Shown here one piece after another: positions 16,267 through 23,150 of a stretch of DNA of 42,475 nt. Position numbers and translations under genes: made by a program. The number at the start of each line of letters is the position of its first letter. The stretch's first letter is position 1. Source of the stretch: RSA11 sp965652565 (GTDB lineage: Bacteria > Actinomycetota > Thermoleophilia > Solirubrobacterales > 70-9); the NCBI GenBank assembly GCA_965652565.1, contig CBFGWL010000016.1:1-42475 (forward strand), read 5' to 3'. Under the pieces are notes generated by a model that saw only the letters and a list, made by a program, of their open reading frames with translations, was not told the DNA's origin and did no database searches.

Positions 16267-17004
16267 GTGCCACCCCAGCCGGTCAACGCGCTCACGGCGC
16301 GCCTCTTCGGGGCGCTCTCCCGCCTGCGCGGACGGCGTTGCTTTCACCCCGAGGGCGTCGGCTTTGCCGCGACGCTGACGCCGCGGCCGGGGGCGTCGAC
16401 CGGAGCCGAGCTCTTCGATTCGGGCCGCGAGCGATCCGGGCGTGTGCGACTGTCGCGCTCGCTTGGCCTTCCGGAGTCGCTGCCCGATCCCTGCGGGCTC
16501 GCCATCCGCCTCGACGATGCCTACGGGGCCGCGCGCCACCAGGACTTCCTGCTCGTCAGCTCCGGCCAGGCGCCGCTCGCCCGCCACGTCCTCATGCCCG
16601 CGTGGGGGTTTGGGGAGAGCTGGTACTCCTCGCTCCTGCCGTACCGCTGCGGCGTGGGCCACGTTGTGATCGGCGCCCGTGCGGCGGTCGCCCAACACCG
16701 CCTGACCCTCGCGGAGCTCAGGCAGCGCGACGTCGCCGGCCTGCGCTTCGAGATTGCGATCGCGAGCGCAAAGTCCCCCTGGCGAGCGGTGGCCGATCTG
16801 CGCCTCGAGCGGCGCCTGCCCTCGGCGGAGGTCGAGGGGCTCTGCTTCGACCCAGGGAACACCGGCGGGGGCTTGGAGCTGGCCGGCGCGCTCAACCGCT
16901 TGCGGTTGCCGGCGTATCGCGGCAGCCAGCGCGGCCGCGGCGCCCGCGAGGACGGCGGGCGCGGGGACGCGGGTTCGCAGGACCTGCGCTCGGTTGCGTC
17001 GTAG
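16267..17004 (+). CDS. Conserved actinobacterial protein, catalase-like-fold relative (uncertain)
   Basis: 245 residues from GTG 16267. The pattern FHPEGVGFAATLTP (26-39), GRVRLSRSLGLPESLPDPCG (58-77), LLVSSG (94-99) and SWYSSLLPYRC (117-127) recalls an actinobacterial family often labelled 'phosphodiesterase' and distantly similar to heme-catalase-fold proteins. I can see no catalytic motif of a true phosphodiesterase. The C-terminal 25 residues are Gly/Arg-rich and probably disordered. It sits between the HD-GYP and GGDEF genes with about 100-bp and 77-bp gaps. Function unknown. Confidence 0.55.
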   Translation: MPPQPVNALTARLFGALSRLRGRRCFHPEGVGFAATLTPRPGASTGAELFDSGRERSGRVRLSRSLGLPESLPDPCGLAIRLDDAYGAARHQDFLLVSSGQAPLARHVLMPAWGFGESWYSSLLPYRCGVGHVVIGARAAVAQHRLTLAELRQRDVAGLRFEIAIASAKSPWRAVADLRLERRLPSAEVEGLCFDPGNTGGGLELAGALNRLRLPAYRGSQRGRGAREDGGRGDAGSQDLRSVAS

Positions 17005-17081
17005 CGTCGAATGCACGACCATGCCCCGCCGGCGCCGCAACTCAAGTGCTGCGCGGCGGTTACCGACAGCAGGATCAGAGG

Positions 17082-17969
17082 ATGGTCAGCCCGAGGGAGA
17101 CAGATCCGGACCGTGAGGGCGAACTCGCCGTGGAGGGTCTCGTCGAGGCCGCGTTCGAGTCAGCGCCCGTCGGGATCGCCCTGCTCACAGCGGACGGCGA
17201 CCTCGTGCGCGCGAACCGGACCCTCGCGGACATGGCCGGCCGGCCCCTGGAGGAGCTTGCCGGCACGCGGCTCTCTTGGGTGCCCGACGCCTTCTCCGCC
17301 GCGTTCGAGCGCGCTTTGCGCGCCGAGGACGGCCAGAGCGCCGCGGACGCCGACCTGCCGGTGCCGGGCGGTCGGCGACTGCCGGTCAAGGTGCGGATCG
17401 AGGCGGTGCGCGGGCGCGACGGTGCCACGCTCGGCGCGGTCGCATACGTGTCGGAGCGGCTTGCCACCGAGCACGGGCAGGCGGGCGAACGCGATCCGCT
17501 CACGGGGCTGATCACCCGGGCGGAACTGGAGCGCCGGTTCGCCGCGATGCTCGCGGCCGGCGAGCGCGGCGCGCTGTTGCGCGTCGACATCGACGACTTC
17601 GAGGCGGTGAACGAGCACTACGGCCACCGCGTCGGCGACCAGGTCCTGATTTCGATCGGCGAGGAGCTGCGCCACTGCGTGCGCCGCTCGGACGAGGTCG
17701 CCCGCGTCGGGGGCGACGAGTTCGCACTGCTCTTGCGCGACGCGGATCGCGCCGGCGCGAAGAAGGTCGGTGGCGCGGTCATGGCCGCGCTCGCCCGGAT
17801 CCGGTTCGGCGAGAACCGCTCGCTCGAGGCGACCGTCGGCTTCGCGCTCACCGGCGAGGGCGAAAATCGCAGCGGCCATCTCGCTTCACTGCTCGCCGAA
17901 GCCACGCGCCAGCGCGTCAGCCCGAGCGAACCACGGGTCGCGGCCGCCGGGCCGAAATCCCCGCGCTAG
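17082..17969 (+). CDS. PAS-GGDEF diguanylate cyclase
   Basis: 295 residues; the long upstream open frame to 16242 is a shadow of the previous gene. A PAS domain is at about 18-125 (FESAPVGIALLTADGDLVRA). The GGDEF domain starts at RDPLTGL (137-143). DIDDF (169-173) gives the metal-binding Asp, and RVGGDEFALLL (208-218) is an intact active site. RRSD (201-204), five residues before GGDEF, is a canonical RxxD inhibitory site, so product inhibition by c-di-GMP is expected. No membrane segment is seen, so it is cytoplasmic. Its TAG stop overlaps the -10-like TAGCCT of the next gene. Confidence 0.92.
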   Translation: MVSPRETDPDREGELAVEGLVEAAFESAPVGIALLTADGDLVRANRTLADMAGRPLEELAGTRLSWVPDAFSAAFERALRAEDGQSAADADLPVPGGRRLPVKVRIEAVRGRDGATLGAVAYVSERLATEHGQAGERDPLTGLITRAELERRFAAMLAAGERGALLRVDIDDFEAVNEHYGHRVGDQVLISIGEELRHCVRRSDEVARVGGDEFALLLRDADRAGAKKVGGAVMAALARIRFGENRSLEATVGFALTGEGENRSGHLASLLAEATRQRVSPSEPRVAAAGPKSPR

Positions 17970-17972
17970 CCT
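17967..17972 (+). promoter_or_regulatory. -10 element TAGCCT of yceH, overlapping the GGDEF stop
   Basis: TAGCCT lies 9 nt before ATG 17982 and includes the TAG stop codon of the GGDEF gene. No SD is present. Confidence 0.35.
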
Positions 17973-17981
17973 TCGCCGCCG

Positions 17982-18620
17982 ATGCAGCCGGACGCGACGC
18001 AGATCCGAGTGCTGGGCTGCTTGATCGAGAAGCAGCGCACCACGCCCGACCAGTACCCGCTGTCCCTGAACGCGCTGCGCCTCGCCTGCAACCAGGCGAC
18101 GAATCGCGACCCCGTCGTCGACTACGACGAGGAGACCATCCGTGCGGCGCTGGGCGCGCTCGGACGGCGCCGGTGGATCCGCTCGGCGCACGGGCATGGT
18201 TCGCGCACGCCGAAGTACCGCCACCTGCTGGCCGAGGAGCTCAAGCTCTCCGGCGAGGAGCTGGCGGTGCTCGCCGTGCTCATGCTGCGCGGCCCGCAGA
18301 CCCCCGGCCAGCTCAAGCAGCGCACTGAGCGCCTGCACCGGTTCGCGGATCTCGCCGAGCTGCACCAGACGCTCGAGGGGCTGATCGAGCGTGAGCTCGT
18401 CGCGCGCCTGCCGCGGCAGCCGGGCCAGAAGGAGGAGCGCTACCAGCAGCTTCTGGGCGGCGCGGACGACGAGGACGACGCGGCCCCTGCCGCGCAGGCG
18501 GATACGTCAGCGGCTCCGGCCGGCCCCGATTCGCTCGCCGAGCGCGTGGCCGCCCTGGAGCGCGAACTGGCCGAGTTGCGTGCGCGCGTCGAGGAGCTCA
18601 GCGCTCCCGGCGCGCCCTGA
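17982..18620 (+). CDS. yceH: YceH family (DUF480) winged-helix protein
   Basis: 212 residues. The family consists of two winged-helix-like domains. Seen: LGCLIEKQRTTPDQYPLSLN (11-30), LRLACNQATNRDPVVDYDE (32-50), then SRTPKYRHLL (74-83) and VLMLRGPQTPGQLKQRTERL (98-117). An acidic, Ala-rich linker (about 160-182) leads to a C-terminal coiled coil (about 184-206). The biochemical role of YceH is not established. It follows the GGDEF gene by 12 bp and may be read from that transcript or from its own -10 element. Confidence 0.9.
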   Translation: MQPDATQIRVLGCLIEKQRTTPDQYPLSLNALRLACNQATNRDPVVDYDEETIRAALGALGRRRWIRSAHGHGSRTPKYRHLLAEELKLSGEELAVLAVLMLRGPQTPGQLKQRTERLHRFADLAELHQTLEGLIERELVARLPRQPGQKEERYQQLLGGADDEDDAAPAAQADTSAAPAGPDSLAERVAALERELAELRARVEELSAPGAP

Positions 18621-18681
18621 GGCGCCTCCCCGGCCTCATCGCCGCACGAGGCGCGCCGCGGATGCGGCGCCCAAAAGGGAT

Positions 18682-18720
18682 GACCGAGCACCGGGGTCGG
18701 GGGATCCCCGGTGCTCGGTC
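18682..18720. terminator. Bidirectional terminator, perfect 15-bp stem
   Basis: The 15-nt arm GACCGAGCACCGGGG (18682-18696) pairs perfectly with 18706-18720, leaving a 9-nt loop. On the minus strand CCCTTTTGG follows; on the plus strand GTTTGG follows. It lies between convergent yceH and the isomerase-like gene and probably serves both. The rest of this 140-bp gap holds nothing else visible. Confidence 0.8.
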
Positions 18721-18760
18721 GTTTGGGAGGAGATGATGTGGTGAGGGAAGACCTCTGAGG

Positions 18761-19840
18761 TCAGCGCCTCTTCCGACGCTTCCCCAGCTTCACATTCCCC
18801 AGATACTCGCGACTAACCCACGCCGTGTTCGATTCGCCGGCCGGGTTGATGTCGGGGTTCGGGGCATCGTCGTCCTCGACGAGGTACTCGTGCTTGTTCG
18901 GGTTCGGCAGGGCCTTGAAGATGCGCGGGAAGTTGATCTCGCCCTTTCCGACCGCCGTCAGGAAGAACGGCCGATTCGGCTTGGCGACGTTGCCCGGTGT
19001 CGAGCGGTTGCCCTCCGGGTCGAACCTCAGGTCCTTCACGTGGAACAGCGGGAAGCGCTTGGGAGCGTCCCTCAGGTAATCGACGGGGTTCTGGCCGCCG
19101 GCGACCACCCAGGCGATGTCCATCTCGAACCAGACGAGGCGCGGATCGGTCTCCTCGAGGAGGACGTCGTAGATCGGCTCGCCGTTGTCCAGCGCGAAGT
19201 CGCTCGGGTGGTTGTGGAAGTAGAACTTCACCCCGCGCTCGCGGGCCGCCTGGCCGTACGTGTTGAACTCCTCGGCCATCGCCTTGTAGCCGTCCGCCGT
19301 CTGCGGGACGTCCCCGGCCGGGCTCGCGATCCCGACGTAGGGCAGGCCCAGCTCCTCCGCCTCGTCGAGCACCTGCTCGAGGTTGCTGCGGAAGGCGCCG
19401 TGGCCGCCGGGAACGTGGCTGCCGACGACCTTGAGGCCGAAGTCCTTGGCGAGCTTGCGGAACTCCGCGGGCGTGCGCCCGTCGTACGTGCCGCCGACCT
19501 CAACCGTCTTGTAGCCGGCGTCGCTCAGCATCTCGAAGGTCCCGTCGAGGTCGAGTTGGCCGCCGATGAGGCCGCGGATCGTGTAGAGCTGCATGCCGAC
19601 CTTCTGCGGCTTGATGTCGCCGCGGTCGGCGTCGTAGAGCGGGCCCCGCTTGCCCTTGTTCTTGCGCTTCTTCTTCTTTTTCTTCTTGGGACGCGCAAGG
19701 GCCGCGTCGAGCGGCGCGAGCGTGCCGAGCGCCGCCGTGCCGGCTGCAGCGCCGATGAAGCGTCGCCGGCTGAGGGGCGTCTGTGGTTCTTCCGCCGGGC
19801 GCTCCTCCGCAGGGTCGTCGGTCAGCAGTTCCGAGCTCAT
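18761..19840 (-). CDS. Tat-exported sugar phosphate isomerase/epimerase-like (xylose isomerase-type barrel) protein
   Basis: 359 residues with a strong SD (AGGAGGAGG). A twin-arginine signal SRRRFIGAAAG (24-34) and a hydrophobic stretch to about 49 indicate Tat export. Directly after it comes a Lys/Arg tract (51-65). The rest is an AP-endonuclease-2/xylose isomerase-like TIM barrel: VGMQLYTIRG (81-90), TVEVGG (112-117), YFHNHPSDF (207-215), WFEMDIAW (237-244) and PLFHVKDL (264-271) carry the metal-binding Glu, His and Asp positions. Family members act on sugars or inositols; an exported one may process oligosaccharide-derived sugars. The substrate is unknown. Confidence 0.88.
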   Translation of the reverse strand: MSSELLTDDPAEERPAEEPQTPLSRRRFIGAAAGTAALGTLAPLDAALARPKKKKKKKRKNKGKRGPLYDADRGDIKPQKVGMQLYTIRGLIGGQLDLDGTFEMLSDAGYKTVEVGGTYDGRTPAEFRKLAKDFGLKVVGSHVPGGHGAFRSNLEQVLDEAEELGLPYVGIASPAGDVPQTADGYKAMAEEFNTYGQAARERGVKFYFHNHPSDFALDNGEPIYDVLLEETDPRLVWFEMDIAWVVAGGQNPVDYLRDAPKRFPLFHVKDLRFDPEGNRSTPGNVAKPNRPFFLTAVGKGEINFPRIFKALPNPNKHEYLVEDDDAPNPDINPAGESNTAWVSREYLGNVKLGKRRKRR

Positions 19841-19958
19841 CTATTGACTCCTCCTCCTGGCTCGAACAAAAGCCGTGTCAGCCATGTCCCAGCGACGCGG
19901 TGCGCCGCGCCACCGTGGTTTCGTACCCGTTTGGGCAGATCCGTAACCACTTTTGCAT

Positions 19959-19992
19959 GGGCGCCAGCCATATCTCTGACCGGCTGGCGCCC
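19959..19992 (-). terminator. Terminator-like hairpin after the DUF892 gene
   Basis: GGGCGCCAGCC (19959-19969) pairs perfectly with GGCTGGCGCCC (19982-19992) around a 12-nt loop. It lies about 50 bp past the end of the DUF892 gene on the minus strand. There is no T run, as is common for actinobacterial terminators. The remaining part of this 204-bp gap is the isomerase gene's upstream region. Confidence 0.6.
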
Positions 19993-20044
19993 AAGGCCCT
20001 CGCCCGAAGCGCGAGCTCTAATGAGGAGCGTGAGCGCGAGCCCG

Positions 20045-20758
20045 CTACGAGGAGCGCGATCGCGAGCCCGCGCGCGAGCGGGAGCCCGACGCGCTGCGGC
20101 GGCTCGATGAGGACCGCTTTCGGCCCGAGCTCGCCGAGCCGCCGCGCCGGGTCGAGCCCGAGCGGGAGGAACGTCGGGAGCTACCGGTGTTGCGCTCCGC
20201 CGCGGGGATCTCGACGCGCGCGACAGCCTTGGTCAGCTGGGGGATCAGACGCTCCAGATAGCGCGCCATCTTCTCCTCGTCGCGCCGGATAGCGCGCGCG
20301 AGCTTGGCCGTCTCGGTGTCACCCACCGCCTCGGCGAGCGTCTCGATCGCGGTGTAGGTGGCGATCTCCTCGTGCTCGTTCCAATACTCGGTCTTGGCGT
20401 TCTTGAGGAGCTTCTCCTCCTCGCTCGTGCCGCGCAGCATGTGGAGCGGCCCCTTGGCCGTCGCCATCTGGCCCTTGGCTGCCGCCGCGAGCTTGCCGGC
20501 GCCGGTGCTGAGCGCTTCGCGCGGGGCGCTCAGCAGGCTGTCGCGCCCGCCTAGCTTCTTGATGCGGCGCTCGAGCTCCTTGGCGTGGCGCTTGGTCTCG
20601 CGGAGGTGCTCCTTGAGGCGTTTGTTGTACGCCTTGCGGGTCTTCGCGCTGGTCATCCCGATGTGCGCCTGCAGCGCCACCTCGAGCTCCTTTTCCTTCG
20701 CATAGGCCTCGTTCAGGTACTGGACCAGCTTGGCCTCGCTGGCCTTCATCTCGCTCAT
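20045..20758 (-). CDS. DUF892 ferritin-like protein with Ser/Arg-rich tail
   Basis: 237 residues, SD AAGGAG. The helical core (about 1-180) matches the DUF892/YciE-like four-helix ferritin superfamily: KLVQYLNEAYAKEKELEVAL (10-29), HLRETKRHAKELERRIKKLG (51-70), NEHEEIATYTAIETLAEAVG (127-146) and DEEKMARYLERLIPQL (160-175). Acidic and His residues that could hold a di-metal site are present (E23, E128, H129, E130, E161). Residues 191-237 are almost only Ser, Arg and Gly with many SR/RS dipeptides, which is unusual. The tail could bind nucleic acid or polyphosphate. The family is linked to stress tolerance; the exact function is unknown. Confidence 0.85.
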   Translation of the reverse strand: MSEMKASEAKLVQYLNEAYAKEKELEVALQAHIGMTSAKTRKAYNKRLKEHLRETKRHAKELERRIKKLGGRDSLLSAPREALSTGAGKLAAAAKGQMATAKGPLHMLRGTSEEEKLLKNAKTEYWNEHEEIATYTAIETLAEAVGDTETAKLARAIRRDEEKMARYLERLIPQLTKAVARVEIPAAERNTGSSRRSSRSGSTRRGGSASSGRKRSSSSRRSASGSRSRAGSRSRSS

Positions 20759-20811
20759 TCGTTCGGACTCCTTCGGTCGGTCGAGTCACCGCCTACCCGG
20801 GGGCCGGGCGG

Positions 20812-21681
20812 TTACTCGGCCAACTGGGCGAGGCGATCGGCCAGGCGGTTCATGCCGCGCTCGCGCGCCGCGGCCGCCGCGCCGGCCCAGTCCGTTGGGC
20901 GATCGGGGGGACGCTCGACGCCCGCGTCCTGGAGGGTGGCGATCTCCTTGAAGGCGAGCAGCTCTTCCCGGCTCTCGAGCAGCGTGGTGCGCAGCTTGGG
21001 CCGGCTGATGCGCAGGGCGTTCTCGAGCAGCGCCTCGAGCGAGCCGTGCTCGCGCAAGAGCTCCGCGGCGGTCTTCTCGCCGACGCCCTTGGCTCCGGGC
21101 AGCCCGTCCGAGGGGTCTCCGCGCAGCGCGATGAAGTCCGGCACGAGCTCGGGCGGGATGCCGTAGCGGCGGCGGACCTCGTCCGGGGTGACCTCCTCGG
21201 CCCCGTTCCCGCCGGTGCGCACGTAGAGCACGGTGACCTGGTCGGCGGCGCACTGGTACATGTCGCGATCGCCCGTGAGCACGAGCGCACGCCCGCCGGC
21301 CTCGGCCTCGACCCGCGCGTAGCTGCCGAGGAGATCGTCCGCCTCCAGGGTTTCGTGGTTCGCAACGATCCAGCCGAAGGCCTCGAAGAAGTCGCGGCAC
21401 GCGGCGAACTGCGGCGCGAGCTCCTCAGGGACCTCCGGGCGGTCCGCGTGGTAGCCCGGGTAGAGCTCAACGCGGTACTCGGCGGCGTCGGGGCCAAAGC
21501 AGAGCACCACCGCGCGCGGCTCGAAGCGCTCGACCTCGCGGAGCACCAGGTTCGCTGTGCCCAGCAGGGCGTTGACCGGCTCGCCGTCGGCTCCCGTGAT
21601 CGTCTTGGGCAGGGCGTAGAACGCCCGGAAGAGCATCGAGGGAGCGTCGACGGCGAGTAGCGGCGCGGTCACGCGGGGCAC
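20812..21681 (-). CDS. Standalone 5'-3' exonuclease (Pol I N-terminal/FEN-like)
   Basis: 289 residues from GTG 21681, chosen because AGGAGG lies 7 nt upstream; the frame continues to 21804 without support. It is homologous to the 5'-nuclease domain of DNA polymerase I. Seen: LLAVDAPSMLFRAFYALP (8-25) with the first metal Asp, CFGPD (61-65), YPGYHADRP (74-82), TLEADDLLGSYA (111-122), TGDRDMYQ (136-143) and the H3TH region GDPSDGLPGAKGVGEKTA (188-205). It removes RNA primers and 5' flaps. No polymerase domain follows, so this is the short stand-alone form. Confidence 0.92.
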   Translation of the reverse strand: MPRVTAPLLAVDAPSMLFRAFYALPKTITGADGEPVNALLGTANLVLREVERFEPRAVVLCFGPDAAEYRVELYPGYHADRPEVPEELAPQFAACRDFFEAFGWIVANHETLEADDLLGSYARVEAEAGGRALVLTGDRDMYQCAADQVTVLYVRTGGNGAEEVTPDEVRRRYGIPPELVPDFIALRGDPSDGLPGAKGVGEKTAAELLREHGSLEALLENALRISRPKLRTTLLESREELLAFKEIATLQDAGVERPPDRPTDWAGAAAAARERGMNRLADRLAQLAE

Positions 21682-21711
21682 CGTATCGCCTCCTGTTAGA
21701 CGGATCCGATT

Positions 21712-21934
21712 CACGATCCCGCCGAGATCCAAGCCGGGGGCCGCGACCTCTCCGACGCGGTCTTCAAGGCGGGCGCGATCATCGCCGCCGACCCGCAGGC
21801 CCACGTGCGCCGGATCAAGCTGATCGCCGCGATGGGCGCGACCGCGATCGTGCTGATGAACGTCTCGGCGGGTGATCCGCTTCGGCGCCCTGCGCGTCTA
21901 CGGCGAGCAGGTGCTGCCTGCCCTGCGCGGCTGA
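21712..21934 (+). pseudogene. 3' remnant of an F420-dependent LLM-class oxidoreductase, frameshifted
   Basis: Translation from 21712 gives HDPAEIQAGGRDLSDAVF, then AGAIIAADPQAHVRRIK and ATAIVLMNVS, the C-terminal part of luciferase-like F420-dependent oxidoreductases. After DPL an extra C (near 21889) shifts the frame. Reading on in the new frame gives GALRVYGEQVLPALRG and a TGA at 21932-21934, the expected ending. The N-terminal three quarters of the gene are missing; the remnant begins 30 bp from the exonuclease start. A deleted and frameshifted gene is the simplest explanation. Confidence 0.75.
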
Positions 21935-21947
21935 GCCCGTTCGGGGC

Positions 21948-22085
21948 TCACTCGGGCGCTAACGAGGCCCGTCGCCGGGGTGCCTTGACTCGGCCTGTAA
22001 AAAGAGTCGTGCCCCGACGAGTGAGGCTGTGAAGCCGAATGCGACTCGCCGGGGCACGACAGGGAGGAGAGGTTGTGCGGAGCAT
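21948..22085 (-). CDS. Possible 45-residue ORF with ideal SD, containing a terminator
   Basis: On the minus strand GCAGGAGG stands 7 nt before an ATG at 22085. The frame encodes MLRTTSPPCRAPASR and so on, rich in Arg, Thr and Ser, ending at TGA 21948. The strong hairpin plus T run at 22000-22060 lies inside the frame. It diverges from the LysR gene. It may be a leader peptide, a remnant of a lost LysR target, or part of a small RNA. No family is recognised. Confidence 0.3.
   Translation of the reverse strand: MLRTTSPPCRAPASRIRLHSLTRRGTTLFTGRVKAPRRRASLAPE
22001..22060 (-). terminator. Orphan minus-strand intrinsic terminator
   Basis: GTCGTGCCCCG (22006-22016) pairs with CGGGGCACGAC (22050-22060). 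CGAGT/ACTCG and GGC/GCC continue the stem inside after one mismatch. On the minus strand the hairpin is followed at once by TCTTTTT, the classic intrinsic form. No annotated minus-strand gene ends here, so it terminates a short divergent transcript of roughly 100 nt. Confidence 0.65.
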
Positions 22086-22133
22086 GATGACGCCTCCTGC
22101 GCGAGAAGTCCAAGACATAGTTGTTTCGACACT

Positions 22134-22141
22134 TATAAGCT
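22134..22141 (+). promoter_or_regulatory. LysR gene -10 region within a CTTATAAG palindrome
   Basis: CTTATAAG is palindromic and sits 6-8 nt before ATG 22148 (TATAAG or TAAGCT as -10). It can serve transcription in both directions. It is a possible site of LysR autoregulation. Confidence 0.4.
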
Positions 22142-22147
22142 CTCGCT

Positions 22148-22148
22148 A
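22148..22148 (+). other. Probable leaderless start of the LysR gene
   Basis: The first base of the LysR ATG is the expected transcription start given the -10 region 6-8 nt upstream and the lack of an SD. Confidence 0.3.
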
Positions 22149-23056
22149 TGGAGTTGAGACAGCTGCGCTACCTCGTCGCGCTCGCCGACGAGCGCAACTT
22201 CACGCGCGCTGCCCAGCGTGAGCACGTCGCGCAGCCCGCGCTCTCGCAGCAGATCCGCCGGCTCGAGGCCGAGGTCGGCCTCCCGCTCGTCGACCGCACC
22301 ACGAGGCGGGCGTCGCTCACCGAGGCCGGGGAGATCCTCGTCGAGCGCGCGCGCCGAGCGCTCGCGGAGATCAACGCGGGCGAATCCGAGCTCGCCGAGC
22401 TGGCGGGCATCCGCGCGGGGCGGGTGGCGATCGGAGCCATGCAGACGCTCGGGCCTTTCGATCTGCCCCTGCTGCTGGCGCTCTACCACGGGCGCTACCC
22501 GGAGGTCGAGCTCGCGGTGCACGAGGAGCCGAGCGAGGGCTTGGCCGAGCGGCTGCGTTCGGACGAGCTCGACGTCGCCTTCCTGTCCGTGACCCGGCGC
22601 ATCAACGGCGACGGCCTCCAGTTCAAGCGGCTCGCCACCGAGGAGGTCGTGGCGGTCCTGCCCCACGGGCATCCGGTGGCGCACCGCGAAACATTGAAGC
22701 TCGAGGAGCTCGCCGACGAGCGTTTCATCGCGTTCCGGGAGGGATCGATGCTGCGCACGCTGCTCGTCGATGCCGCCCACGCGGCGGGGTTCGAGCCGCG
22801 CGTCGCCTTCGAGTCGAACGAGGTCGGGCGCATTCGCCGAATGGTCGCCCGCGGCCTGGGGGTCTCGCTGCTGCCGCTCTCCGACGTCGAGGGCTCCAAG
22901 CGGGTGCGCTTCGCGCGCCTCACCGAGCCGCCGCTTTCGCGCGACGTCACGCTCGTCTGGCGCGCGGATCGCCATCACGGCCCCGCCGCCCGCGCCTTCC
23001 TCGAGATGGCGCAGGCGGCCGAGGAGCTCGGCACCACGGGACGGACTCCCTACTGA
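22148..23056 (+). CDS. LysR-family transcriptional regulator
   Basis: 302 residues. The N-terminal winged helix-turn-helix is MELRQLRYLVALADERNFTR (1-20) followed by AAQREHVAQPALSQQIRRLE (21-40), then VDRTTRRASLTEAGE. The effector domain (about 90-300) has the usual pattern GAMQTLGPFDLP, HEEPSEGLAERL, LDVAFLS, VVAVLPHGHPVA and VARGLGVSLLPLSDV. No Cys occurs at the OxyR redox positions, so it should respond to a small ligand. It diverges from an orphan SD/mini-ORF element instead of a normal target gene. The desaturase gene follows about 95 bp downstream in the same direction. The ligand is unknown. Confidence 0.92.
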   Translation: MELRQLRYLVALADERNFTRAAQREHVAQPALSQQIRRLEAEVGLPLVDRTTRRASLTEAGEILVERARRALAEINAGESELAELAGIRAGRVAIGAMQTLGPFDLPLLLALYHGRYPEVELAVHEEPSEGLAERLRSDELDVAFLSVTRRINGDGLQFKRLATEEVVAVLPHGHPVAHRETLKLEELADERFIAFREGSMLRTLLVDAAHAAGFEPRVAFESNEVGRIRRMVARGLGVSLLPLSDVEGSKRVRFARLTEPPLSRDVTLVWRADRHHGPAARAFLEMAQAAEELGTTGRTPY

Positions 23057-23076
23057 CGACCTGCCGAGATTGTTAG

Positions 23077-23106
23077 GGCGCCCCACCTTCGGGTAACGGG
23101 TGCGCC
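23077..23106 (+). terminator. Hairpin after the LysR gene
   Basis: GGCGC (23077-23081) and CCC (23082-23084) pair with GCGCC (23102-23106) and GGG (23098-23100), with T23101 bulged. There is no T run. It covers the GTG at 23100 and argues for a later desaturase start. Confidence 0.4.
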
Positions 23107-23150
23107 AACCGAAAGCTCGCCCGACGTCCGGCGAGCCCCGTAGATCCTCT

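Noticed and set aside
22148..23056. OxyR identity for the LysR regulator
   Set aside because: The redox Cys pair of OxyR is absent and no catalase or peroxidase gene is adjacent.
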